The position numbers and the translations under genes are program-made. A stretch of DNA of 64,000 nt, from positions 5,829,501 through 5,893,500 of the forward strand of contig NZ_BNEL01000001.1 of assembly GCF_018327685.1 (NCBI RefSeq), given 5' to 3'. Positions 35,024-42,415 of this stretch are shown here, one piece after another. The notes below the pieces were generated by a model, which did not search any database, was not told the DNA's origin, and saw only the letters and a list, made by a program, of their open reading frames with translations. Position 1 is the first letter of the stretch; each line of letters opens with the position of its first letter. Origin of the DNA: Streptomyces sp. TS71-3. GTDB lineage: Bacteria > Actinomycetota > Actinomycetes > Streptomycetales > Streptomycetaceae.

Positions 35024-36157
35024 TCAGGCGGGGTCGAGCAGCCAGTCGAAGGCCCCGGGCAGGCGTTGCCACGCCTGTGGACCGGCCGCGTACTCGGCAT
35101 CGGTGAGCAGGCAGGAGTCCAGGAGCCGTGCGACACCGGTGCGGTCGAGGCCGGGGGACGTGAAGACGAGGTGCTGGCAGCGGTCTCCGTGCTCCGCGTG
35201 CCAGTCCAGGGCGGCGGCCGCCCGCCGTACCGGGGGAACCATCTCCCAGGCGGCGTCGGGCAGCGAGGCGAGCCAGGGGCCCGTGCTCTCGACGCAGAGA
35301 GCACCGCCGGCGGAGTCCCAGGAGAGCAGCGTGTCCGGCCGGTCGGCGAGCCAGAAGCGGCCCCTGCTGCGCGCCGCAGCGCAGCACAGGTCCTCCAGCG
35401 CCTGGTGGAGCCGTTCGGAGTGGAAGGGCCGGCTGCGATGCCAGACCAGGGTGGTGACGCCCGCCTCGTCGGCCTCCTGCGGCAGCAGTGCGGAAGCGGG
35501 GTGCTGCGCAGCGGCAGCGGCCTGAACGTCGAAGCCGGTGAACGCGAGCCGTGCGAGCTCGTGGCCGGACGCGAGGACGTGGCGCGCCGTGGGGTGCAGC
35601 TGGGCCAGCAGGGCGTGGTCCTGATCGTCCGCGTCCTCACCGTCCACGAGGGCGAGGACGGGGGCGTACTCCAGCTGCCGTGCGAACGTGTCCGCGACGG
35701 TGCGCTGGTCCGTCGCCGCCGCGGCGAGACCGACGTCCGCCAGGTCGTCGCCGTTCGCGAGGAAGGGCAGGACGAGCGCCGGGTCGATCGCCGTGATCAC
35801 GTTGGTGAGCGCCAGAACGTCCCCGCTGTGCTCGGCGACGACTTCGGCCATGGCCTTGGGCTCGACCGAGTCCCACAGGTCGATGATCGCCAGCCGCGCC
35901 AGTCCGTGCGAGGCCAGGCGTCGCAGCTCCGGGACGAGGTCCTCGCGCAGTGCGCAGCACGCGCAGTCGTTGACCAGCGGAGCGTCGCCCGACGCGAGGA
36001 CGCCTGAAGCGTCGCGGACGTGTCGCCGTACGGTTCCCGCGCCCGCGGTGGCCAGGTCGTGGTGGAGGGCCACGCTGCCCGGCACGGCCTTGAGCAGCCG
36101 GTCGACGACCTGGGCGCGGGCATCGGAGTGCAGGCCGCCCACGAGGACGACCGGCAT
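35024..36157 (-). CDS. CobW/COG0523-like protein without a P-loop
   Basis: 377 residues from ATG 36157, favoured by GGAGG five bases upstream over ATGs at 36175 and 36235. It keeps the family metal motif CxCC (NDCACCALREDLVPEL), the VNDxxC region and the C-terminal CobW domain (HSERLHQALEDL, CVESTGPWLASLPDAAW, HGDRCQHLVFTSPGLDRTGVARLLDSCLL). The Walker A loop, GxxGxGKTT in GTPase members, reads VVLVGGLHSDARAQVVDRLL without the Lys-Thr. It sits between the zinc-free S18 and L33-like genes near a Zur box, so a zinc-allocation role under starvation is expected, but it is unlikely to hydrolyse GTP in the usual way. Confidence 0.88.
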   Translation of the reverse strand: MPVVLVGGLHSDARAQVVDRLLKAVPGSVALHHDLATAGAGTVRRHVRDASGVLASGDAPLVNDCACCALREDLVPELRRLASHGLARLAIIDLWDSVEPKAMAEVVAEHSGDVLALTNVITAIDPALVLPFLANGDDLADVGLAAAATDQRTVADTFARQLEYAPVLALVDGEDADDQDHALLAQLHPTARHVLASGHELARLAFTGFDVQAAAAAQHPASALLPQEADEAGVTTLVWHRSRPFHSERLHQALEDLCCAAARSRGRFWLADRPDTLLSWDSAGGALCVESTGPWLASLPDAAWEMVPPVRRAAAALDWHAEHGDRCQHLVFTSPGLDRTGVARLLDSCLLTDAEYAAGPQAWQRLPGAFDWLLDPA

Positions 36158-36174
36158 CCGGCCCTCCGCCCGCA

Positions 36175-36342
36175 TCACCGGGCCCCGACGCGGCCGTTGC
36201 GGCGCCCGAGGGCGTCCGTCCGGCGCGGTGTGCATGGGGGGCGGCGCTGGGTGCCGCGGAGGTTCTTGCGGGCCATGTGGGTGTCGCCGGTTCCCGCGGC
36301 GGGGCGGGGTCCGACGACCGGGCGGAGTTCGTTGCGAGCCAT
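36175..36342 (-). CDS. rpmG: Diverged ribosomal protein L33 paralogue (55 aa)
   Basis: Short frame read by hand: MARNELRPVVGPRPAAGTGD, THMARKNLRGTQRR, ending RRTDALGRRNGRVGAR. The first 29 residues match L33 well (family [29 protein letters not shown]) and the length, 55 against about 54, is right. The second half keeps little beyond an RKxD-like position, and the core [12 protein letters not shown] is altered (GPRPAAGTGDTH). There are no zinc-binding Cys pairs, as in C-minus L33. Its TGA overlaps an in-frame ATG of the CobW-like gene. It may be a poorly conserved working paralogue or a decaying gene. Confidence 0.7.
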   Translation of the reverse strand: MARNELRPVVGPRPAAGTGDTHMARKNLRGTQRRPPCTPRRTDALGRRNGRVGAR

Positions 36343-36355
36343 GGACGCTAGTATA

Positions 36356-36370
36356 TGGGAATGATTTCCA
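36356..36370. promoter_or_regulatory. Zur box
   Basis: Read on the minus strand, TGGAAATCATTCCCA closely matches the actinobacterial Zur consensus TGAAAATCATTTTCA. It lies between the divergent L33-like/CobW/S18 genes (start 36342) and L28/S14 genes (start 36421). It would repress both transcripts when zinc is sufficient. Confidence 0.8.
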
Positions 36371-36420
36371 TTATCGATAGCCGGTCACGGCTGTCCGTAT
36401 CGAGAGAGGCAGGTCGTCCC

Positions 36421-36657
36421 ATGTCCGCCCACTGCCAACTGACCGGCGCCCGGCCGGTCTTCGGCAACCGCATCTCGCACTCGCACCGGCGCACCTCACG
36501 CCGCTTCGACCCGAACATCCAGCGCAAGCGGTACTGGCTGCCGGGCGAGGGCCGTTACGTGCGGCTGTCGCTGAGCGCCCGGGGCATCAAGATCGTCGAC
36601 GCCATCGGCGTGGAGGCGGCGGTCGCCCGTATCCGCGCCCGGGGGGTGAAGGTCTGA
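36421..36657 (+). CDS. rpmB: 50S ribosomal protein L28, zinc-independent paralogue
   Basis: 78 residues from ATG 36421; an upstream in-frame ATG at 36355 would lie inside the Zur box and is rejected. [38 protein letters not shown] is typical L28 (only one Cys, no CxxC pairs) and [16 protein letters not shown] closes the protein. Expected to replace the zinc-binding L28 during zinc limitation. Overlaps the S14 gene by one base (TGATG). Confidence 0.95.
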   Translation: MSAHCQLTGARPVFGNRISHSHRRTSRRFDPNIQRKRYWLPGEGRYVRLSLSARGIKIVDAIGVEAAVARIRARGVKV

Positions 36658-36962
36658 TGGCCAGGCGGAGCAAGATCGCGAAGAACGAGAGGCGCAAGGC
36701 CGTGGTCGCGCGGTACGCCGCCCGGCGCGCCGAGCTGAAGGAGATCATCCGGTGCCCCTCCTCGACCGAGGCCGAGCGCGGGGCCGCGTTCGCCGAACTC
36801 CGCCGCCAGCCGCGCGACGCCAGTGCCACCCGCGTCCGCAACCGCGACGGCGTGGACGGCCGCCCGCGCGGCTACCTGGGGAAGTTCGGGCTCTCCCGGA
36901 TCAGGGTGCGGCAGCAGGCCCACGCCGGCTTCCTGCCCGGTGTCACCAAGTCATCGTGGTGA
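36657..36962 (+). CDS. rpsN: 30S ribosomal protein S14, zinc-independent paralogue
   Basis: 101-residue long form of S14 without the zinc ribbon: [69 protein letters not shown]. The only Cys is in RCPSS. Translationally coupled to L28; together they form the plus-strand Zur-controlled pair. Confidence 0.96.
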   Translation: MARRSKIAKNERRKAVVARYAARRAELKEIIRCPSSTEAERGAAFAELRRQPRDASATRVRNRDGVDGRPRGYLGKFGLSRIRVRQQAHAGFLPGVTKSSW

Positions 36963-37182
36963 GAACCGCCCCGGCGTCCTGACGGAGTGGCCCGGGGCAC
37001 GGGACAGGGTCCCCGGGCCACTCCGCCCGGGGCCCGCACGTCCTGCACGTCCTGCACCGTGCCCCTGCCGCCGGGACGCACGGGGACCCGGTACAGGATG
37101 GTCGGGCCGGTCGGATGCGCGCCGGAGGCGAGCAGGGTACGCAGGCACCGCCCGGCGCGGACGCGGCCGAAGGAGTGGGGAC

Positions 37183-38457
37183 ATGGGCACGGCACAGGCG
37201 CCCGGGACGGCCGGCGGGTTGCGGCGCCGGCTCGGCCTGCTGGACGCGGTGGTGATCGGTCTCGGCTCGATGATCGGCGCCGGGATCTTCGCCGCCCTCG
37301 GGCCGGCCGCACGCGCCGCCGGGTCGGGCCTGCTTCCGGGCCTCGCCCTGGCCGCCCTGGTCGCCTACTGCAACGCCAACTCCTCGGCGCGGCTGGCCGT
37401 CCGCTACCCGTCCTCCGGCGGCACCTACGTCTACGGCCGCGCACGCCTCGGCGACTTCTGGGGATACCTCGCCGGGTGGGCCTTCGTGACCGGCAAGACC
37501 GCCTCCTGCGCGGCGATGGCGCTCACCGTCGGCGCCTACGCCTGGCCGCAGCAGGCGCATGCTGTGGCGGCGGCCTCGGTGGTGGCGCTGACCGTGTTGA
37601 ACTACAGCGGGGTGCAGAAATCAGCACTCGTCACCCGGGGCATCGTGGCCGCGGTCCTCGCCGTGCTCGCCGCCGTGGCCGTCACCACGCTCACCTCCGG
37701 CACGGCCGACGCATCACGGCTCGACATCACCCGCGGCGCCGGACTGCCGGGAGTGCTCCAGGCCGCCGGTCTGCTCTTCTTCGCGTTCGCCGGCTACGCG
37801 CGCATCGCCACCCTCGGCGAGGAGGTCCGCGACCCGGAGCGCACCATCCCCAAGGCCATCCCCATGGCGCTGGGCATCACCCTCGTCGTCTACGCGGTGG
37901 TGGCCGTCGCCGCGCTCACCGTGCTGGGGCCCGAGGGGCTCGGGCACTCCACGGCGCCGCTCTCGGACGCCGTCCGGGCGGCGGGCGCGGACGGTCTCGC
38001 GCCGGTGGTGCGCGCCGGGGCCGCCCTCGCCGCACTCGGCTCGCTGCTCGCCCTGATCCTGGGCGTCTCCCGGACCACCCTCGCGATGGCCAGGGACCGG
38101 TACCTGCCGGGCGCCCTGGCCGCGATGCACCCGCGGTTCGGCGTGCCGCACCGCGCCGAGCTGGTGGTCGGCGCGGTGGTGGCGGTGCTCTCGGCGGTCG
38201 CGGACGTGCGCGGGGCGATCGGCTTCTCGTCGTTCGGCGTACTGGCGTACTACGCGGTCGCGAACGCCTCGGCGTGGACGCTGCCGCCCGCCGGACGCCG
38301 GGCCGCGCGCACCGTGCCCGCGGCCGGCCTGGCCGGCTGCCTGGTCCTCGCCTTCGCCCTGCCGCCCTCCTCGGTGCTCCGGGGCGGCGCGGTGCTGGCC
38401 GCCGGCGCCGCCCTCTACGCCCTGCGCCGGGCCGTCACCGGGCGCCGGGCGGAGTAG
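37183..38457 (+). CDS. APC-family amino acid permease
   Basis: 424-residue polytopic membrane transporter, ATG 37183 with AGGAG upstream. The N-terminal APC motif is DAVVIGLGSMIGAGIFAALGP, followed by YPSSGGTYVYGRARLG, LLFFAFAGYARIATLGEEVRDPERTIPKAIPMAL and a conserved late loop LGVSRTTLAMARDRYLPGALAAMHPRFGVPHRAELVV. About twelve helices. It resembles cationic or neutral amino acid permeases; the substrate is not determined. No linked metabolic gene. Confidence 0.88.
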   Translation: MGTAQAPGTAGGLRRRLGLLDAVVIGLGSMIGAGIFAALGPAARAAGSGLLPGLALAALVAYCNANSSARLAVRYPSSGGTYVYGRARLGDFWGYLAGWAFVTGKTASCAAMALTVGAYAWPQQAHAVAAASVVALTVLNYSGVQKSALVTRGIVAAVLAVLAAVAVTTLTSGTADASRLDITRGAGLPGVLQAAGLLFFAFAGYARIATLGEEVRDPERTIPKAIPMALGITLVVYAVVAVAALTVLGPEGLGHSTAPLSDAVRAAGADGLAPVVRAGAALAALGSLLALILGVSRTTLAMARDRYLPGALAAMHPRFGVPHRAELVVGAVVAVLSAVADVRGAIGFSSFGVLAYYAVANASAWTLPPAGRRAARTVPAAGLAGCLVLAFALPPSSVLRGGAVLAAGAALYALRRAVTGRRAE

Positions 38458-38481
38458 GGGAACGCCGGCCGGCGGCAGCCG

Positions 38482-38787
38482 TCACGACGGGGCGTGGCCG
38501 AGCACCCCGCGGGCCAGCGCGGCGAGCGCCCGCCGGTCCTCCGCGAGGGCCTGCCTGCCCGCCGTGGTCGCGCGGTACAGCCGCCTGACCCGGCCGCCGA
38601 CCGCCCGCTGCGCGGACACGAGCAGTCCGTCCGCCTCCAGCCGGTGCAGCGTCGGGTACAGGGTGCCGGGGCTGATGTGGTGCCCGTGCCTGGCCGGCTC
38701 CCCGGTCATCCACGCGCCGTGGATCTCCCCCTCGGCCGCATGGTGCAGGATGTGCAGCCGCACCGCTCCCCGCTGGAACTCCCGCAC
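38482..38787 (-). CDS. PadR family transcriptional regulator
   Basis: 101 residues from GTG 38787 (GGAGG eight bases upstream; another GTG lies at 38802). VREFQRGAVRLHILHHAAEGEIHGAWMTGEPARHGHHISPGTLYPTLHRLEADGLL in continuous frame is the PadR winged HTH, with the wing RVRRLYRATTAGRQAL and a short C-terminal dimer helix. Convergent with the permease gene and divergent from the DUF72 gene; the target is unknown. Confidence 0.88.
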   Translation of the reverse strand: MREFQRGAVRLHILHHAAEGEIHGAWMTGEPARHGHHISPGTLYPTLHRLEADGLLVSAQRAVGGRVRRLYRATTAGRQALAEDRRALAALARGVLGHAPS

Positions 38788-38959
38788 TCCTCGAACCTCC
38801 ACGCTCGGGCCGGCCGTGACGGAACCGATATCGGCCGCCGATCCTATGCCCGGCACGGGGCCCTCGACCTGCCCGGCAACCCCGGAACGATCAATTCCGG
38901 CCGGGTGCGGGAGGCACCGCCGACGCGCCCCGGCGGCGCCGGCGTGCTTGCCTGGGAGG

Positions 38960-39727
38960 ATGAGCGTCCACCTCGGCACGTCGGGATGGCAGTACAGGCA
39001 CTGGCGGGACGTCCTGTACCCGGGCGACGTCCCCCAGCGGCTGTGGCTGGAGGAGTTCGCCAAGGGGTTCGCCACGGTCGAGCTGAACAACGCCTTCTAC
39101 CGCCTCCCGGACCGCGAGGCGTTCGCCGCCTGGCGGGACCGTACGCCCGAGCACTTCACGATGGCCGTCAAGGCGAGCCGCTACCTCACCCACATCAGGC
39201 GCCTGCGCGAACCCGGCGAACCGGTACGGCGGCTGATGAGCCATGCCGAGGGGCTCGGCGACCGGCTGGGCCCGGTCCTGCTCCAGCTCCCGCCCACGCT
39301 GACCGCCGACGCGGAGCTCCTGGACACCTGTCTGCGCTGCTTCCCGTCCGGCGTCCGGGTGGCGGTGGAGACCCGGCACCCCTCGTGGGACGTGCCCGAG
39401 GTGCGCGACGTGCTGGTGGCCCGCGGCGCCGCCCTGTGCTGGGCCGACGCCCGGTCCCGGCCGGTCAGCCCGCTCTGGCGGACCGCGGACTGGGGCTACC
39501 TGCGGCTGCACGAGGGCGGCGCGAGTCCCTGGCCGCGCTACGGCCGGCGCGCGCTGGACAGCTGGGCCGGGCGGATCGCCGGGACCTGGCCGGACACGGC
39601 TGACGTCTACGTGTACTTCAACAACGACCCGGGTGGCGCCGCGGTCCACGACGCCGTCACGTTCGCCCGCGCCGTCCGGGCCCTCGGCCGCACGGTCAGC
39701 CGCGTCCCCCGGGATCTGCCCGGCTGA
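38960..39727 (+). CDS. DUF72 family protein
   Basis: 255-residue TIM-barrel protein with DUF72 signatures: HLGTSGWQYRHWRDVLYPGDV, FATVELNNAFYRLPDREAFAAW, FTMAVKASRYLTHIRRLREP, VLLQLPPTLTADAELLDTCL, RVAVETRHPSW and ADVYVYFNNDPGGAAVHDA. Biochemical role not established for the family as far as I know. ATG 38960 directly abuts a GGGAGG, so translation efficiency may be low. Confidence 0.87.
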   Translation: MSVHLGTSGWQYRHWRDVLYPGDVPQRLWLEEFAKGFATVELNNAFYRLPDREAFAAWRDRTPEHFTMAVKASRYLTHIRRLREPGEPVRRLMSHAEGLGDRLGPVLLQLPPTLTADAELLDTCLRCFPSGVRVAVETRHPSWDVPEVRDVLVARGAALCWADARSRPVSPLWRTADWGYLRLHEGGASPWPRYGRRALDSWAGRIAGTWPDTADVYVYFNNDPGGAAVHDAVTFARAVRALGRTVSRVPRDLPG

Positions 39728-39832
39728 CGGGACCGCAGGGGATCGCGGGGCGGTCGGGAACCGTAGGACGTTCAGGAACCCCGGGACAGTCCGGGACCGC
39801 AGCACTGCCGGGAATCGCGGGACCGCCAGGAA

Positions 39833-39886
39833 CCGCACGAGGGTCCGGCACCGCACGAGGGTCCGGCACCGCACGAGGGTCCGGCA
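39833..39886. repeat. Three perfect 18-bp tandem repeats
   Basis: CCGCACGAGGGTCCGGCA repeats exactly at 39833-39850, 39851-39868 and 39869-39886. The 100 bp before it hold looser GGGACCGC/GGAACCG repeats. Intergenic between the DUF72 and hemC genes; no spacers, so not CRISPR. Confidence 0.95.
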
Positions 39887-39987
39887 CCGCTCCGGCGCCG
39901 GTGCGTGCGCCGGGAGAGCGCCCGCCCCACCCCGCGGGGGTCCGGGCGCGTGCGAAGTGGCCCCCGGGGAGCGGCTAGAGTAGGGGA

Positions 39988-40923
39988 ATGGCGGTTCCTG
40001 AATTGGTCCGGATTGTCTCGCGTGACTCGCCGATGGCGCTGGCGCAGGTCGAACGGGTGCGCGCGGAGCTCGCCGCCCACCACCCCGGGCTGGCGACCGA
40101 AGTCGTCCCGGTCAAGACGACCGGCGACAAGTGGATGGGCGCCCTCTCCCAGGTGGAGGGCAAGGGCGCGTTCACCAAAGAGGTCGACGCCGCCCTGCTG
40201 GCCGGCGAGGCCGACCTCGCCGTGCACTGCGTCAAGGACGTCCCCGCCGACCGGCCGCTCCCCGCGGGCACCGTCTTCGCCGCCTTCCTGAAGCGCGACG
40301 ACATCCGGGACGCCCTCATCCACCCGGACGGCCTCACCCTCGACCAGCTCCCGGCCGGCACCCGCGTGGGCACCTCCGCCGTGCGCCGCCAGGCTCAGCT
40401 GGCCGCCCTCCGGCCCGACCTGGAGTGCGTGCCGATGCGCGGCAACGTCGGCCGCCGCCTGGAGCGCCTCGCCGCCGGAGACGCCGACGCCCTGCTGCTG
40501 GCCGCGTGCGGCCTAGAACGCCTCGGCCGCACCGAGCTGATCAGCGACCTGCTCCCGGCCGAGCTGATGATGCCTCCGGTGGGAGCGGGCATCCTGGCCC
40601 TCCAGTGCCGCGAGGACGACACCGACCTGATCGACGCGATCAGCGATCTCAACGACTCCGCGACCTACCGCGAGGCGACGGCCGAACGCATGCTGCTGCA
40701 CGTCCTCCAGGGCCACTGCAACAGCCCCATCGCCGGCTACGCGCGCAACGAGCACGACGGCAACCTCTCCCTGCGCGCCTGCGTGTTCAGCCCGGACGGC
40801 AAGACGGTCCTCCCGGCCCACGAGTGGGCGGGCCGCCTCGACCCGGCGACGCTCGGCACGTCCGTCGCCGTGGCCCTGCTGCGCCAGGGCGCCCGCGAGC
40901 TGATCGACTCCATCGACCACTGA
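39988..40923 (+). CDS. hemC: Hydroxymethylbilane synthase (porphobilinogen deaminase)
   Basis: 311 residues. Polymerises four porphobilinogens into hydroxymethylbilane in tetrapyrrole synthesis. Present are [11 protein letters not shown]83-D84 in [28 protein letters not shown] and the dipyrromethane cofactor cysteine C243 in GHCNSP. It stands alone, without hemA, hemB or hemD, so it may be a second copy besides the main hem cluster. A TAGAGT box at 39976-39981 is followed six bases later by the ATG, suggesting a leaderless transcript. Confidence 0.93.
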   Translation: MAVPELVRIVSRDSPMALAQVERVRAELAAHHPGLATEVVPVKTTGDKWMGALSQVEGKGAFTKEVDAALLAGEADLAVHCVKDVPADRPLPAGTVFAAFLKRDDIRDALIHPDGLTLDQLPAGTRVGTSAVRRQAQLAALRPDLECVPMRGNVGRRLERLAAGDADALLLAACGLERLGRTELISDLLPAELMMPPVGAGILALQCREDDTDLIDAISDLNDSATYREATAERMLLHVLQGHCNSPIAGYARNEHDGNLSLRACVFSPDGKTVLPAHEWAGRLDPATLGTSVAVALLRQGARELIDSIDH

Positions 40924-41042
40924 CCCGCGCCACGGCCCACCGGGCGCCGGCAGCCGGAGGCCGCAGTGCCCGGCACCGGCGGCACCACGGCACGTGGACG
41001 AGACAGAAGCCGCTCCGGCGGGCCCGGAGCGGCCCGCCGGTG

Positions 41043-41282
41043 TCAGCCGCGCAGATTCCGGGAGAACCGGCGCAGGACGTGTACCACGCGGACGACCGCC
41101 AGCGCCGCGGCCACGAACCCGCCGGCGAGCAGCAGCGTCCGCTCGACCCCGGAGGGCAGGTCCCACACGGCGACCGGACCCGCGATGGCCCCGAACACCA
41201 GGACGGCCGACACCCCGGCGCTCAGCAACGCGTAGCAGATCTCTACGGTGACGCGGTCCCGTTCGCTCTGACTCCTCGTCAT
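41043..41282 (-). CDS. Small two-helix membrane protein
   Basis: 79 residues. A polar N-terminus SQSERDRVTVEICYA leads into a hydrophobic helix (LLSAGVSAVLVFGAIAGPVAV) and a second one (TLLLAGGFVAAALAVVRVVHVL), ending in a basic tail. It looks like a small streptomycete membrane protein family (possibly DUF6332), which I cannot confirm. Convergent with hemC; the IS element lies just beyond its promoter side. Confidence 0.65.
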   Translation of the reverse strand: MTRSQSERDRVTVEICYALLSAGVSAVLVFGAIAGPVAVWDLPSGVERTLLLAGGFVAAALAVVRVVHVLRRFSRNLRG

Positions 41283-41338
41283 GGTTCCCCCTTTTCCCCA
41301 TCATGCAGGACACCGGGCTGAGGGGGCGTCGGCCGGCG

Positions 41339-41344
41339 CCTAGG
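41339..41344. repeat. Target-site duplication, left copy (CCTAGG)
   Basis: CCTAGG flanks the element on this side and recurs at 42410-42415. IS481-type elements are known for NCTAGN targets. This copy supplies the TAG stop of the transposase gene. Confidence 0.8.
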
Positions 41345-42293
41345 TGTATTGCCCTGTGAGGTTGGGGACGCGGCTGGCGGGTGGTTGGCCTTTCAGCGCG
41401 GTGTGTCCGCGGTGGTGATTGTAGGTGTGCAGCCAGTCAGGGAAGGCGTCGCGTCGTTCCTGCTCTGAGCGGTAAGGGCGGGCGTAGGCCCACTCATCGA
41501 GCAGGGTGCGGTTGAAGCGTTCGACCTTGCCGTTCGTCTGGGGTCGGTAGGGCCGGGTTCGCTTGTGGGTGATCCCGGCCGCCGCCAGGGCATCGCGCCA
41601 CAGACGGGACTTGTAGCAGGAGCCGTTGTCGGTCAGCACGCGCTCGACGGTGATCCCGCACGAGGCGAAGAACGCCTGCGCCCGGATCCAGAAGGCGACG
41701 GCGGTCTCTTTCTTCTCGTCGGTGAAAATCTCGCTGTAGGCCAGGCGGGAGTGGTCGTCGACGGCGGTGTGCAGGTAGCTGTAGCCGGCGCCGGAGCGGG
41801 TCTTGCGGCCCGCTTGGCGGCCAAGGATCTTGTGGCCGCCACCGTCGGGGATATTGCCGAGCTTCTTGATGTCGACGTGGACGAGCTCGCCGGGCCTGAC
41901 GCGTTCGTAGCGGCGTATGACGCGGCCGGTGGCCCGGTCCAGATGCGTGAGGCGGGCCAGGCCGTAGCGGGTGAGTACCCGGTGCACGGTGGAGGGCGCC
42001 AGCCGCAGAAGGCTCGCGATCCGTGCGGGGCCCCAGCGGCGCAGTACGCGCACCTTGATGATCCGCCGCTCGGTACGTGTCGACGTCTGGCGTGGGCTGG
42101 CGTGCGGGCGGCTGGAGCGGTCGGTCATGCCCGCCTCGCCGAGCCTGCGGTAGCGGTCGGCCCACCGCTGTGCCGTTGTCGGCGAGACCTGGAAGCGTTC
42201 CGCGGCCCGGCGCAGGGGCCAGTTGTCTTCCACGACGCAGCGGGCCAGCCGCAGTCGTCCTGTCTCGGTCAGGGGTGCATTACGGTGGGGCAC
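41340..42293 (-). CDS. IS481-family DDE transposase
   Basis: 317 residues from GTG 42293 (AAAGG five bases upstream). An N-terminal HTH (LTETGRLRLARCVVEDNWPLRRAAERFQVSPTTAQRWADRY as one continuous stretch) is followed by a second helical region and the RNase H-fold core. DDE candidates are Asp in ELVHVDIKKLG, Asp in VERVLTDNGSCYKS and Glu in NGKVERFNRTLLDEWAY, with LHTYNHHRGHTALKGQPPASRV at the end. Its TAG stop is formed by the duplicated target sequence, not by the element. Reading frame intact, so it may be active. Confidence 0.92.
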   Translation of the reverse strand: MPHRNAPLTETGRLRLARCVVEDNWPLRRAAERFQVSPTTAQRWADRYRRLGEAGMTDRSSRPHASPRQTSTRTERRIIKVRVLRRWGPARIASLLRLAPSTVHRVLTRYGLARLTHLDRATGRVIRRYERVRPGELVHVDIKKLGNIPDGGGHKILGRQAGRKTRSGAGYSYLHTAVDDHSRLAYSEIFTDEKKETAVAFWIRAQAFFASCGITVERVLTDNGSCYKSRLWRDALAAAGITHKRTRPYRPQTNGKVERFNRTLLDEWAYARPYRSEQERRDAFPDWLHTYNHHRGHTALKGQPPASRVPNLTGQYT

Positions 42294-42409
42294 GAGGGCC
42301 TTTCTGGTCGCCGGTGCAGATGTCGCAATCCACACCGAGCCAGAAGGCCCTCACCTATTTCAAGATCGCTCAGCCGTGGCGTCCGTCACCAACCTCCGTG
42401 GACAGAACA
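41345..42409 (-). mobile_element. IS481-family insertion sequence, 1065 bp, complete
   Basis: Ends TGT...ACA with imperfect inverted repeats of about 26 bp. The left end reads TGTATTGCCCTGTGAGGTTG and the inverted right end TGTTCTGTCCACGGAGGTTG, both followed by G, one variable base, GACG. It is flanked by 6-bp CCTAGG duplications and carries one intact transposase gene. Intact ends, gene and duplication suggest a fairly recent insertion. Confidence 0.88.
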
Positions 42410-42415
42410 CCTAGG
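42410..42415. repeat. Target-site duplication, right copy (CCTAGG)
   Basis: Second CCTAGG. It contains the TAG stop codon of the secreted beta-propeller gene that reads towards the element, so that gene ends exactly at the insertion point. Confidence 0.8.

Noticed and set aside
36355..36420. N-terminal extension of L28 from an upstream ATG at 36355
   Set aside because: It would translate the Zur box, lacks a ribosome site and has no counterpart in L28; the family start is at 36421.
41340..42335. IS481 transposase start at ATG 42335
   Set aside because: The first 14 residues do not belong to the family; GTG 42293 with AAAGG upstream fits the normal N-terminus.
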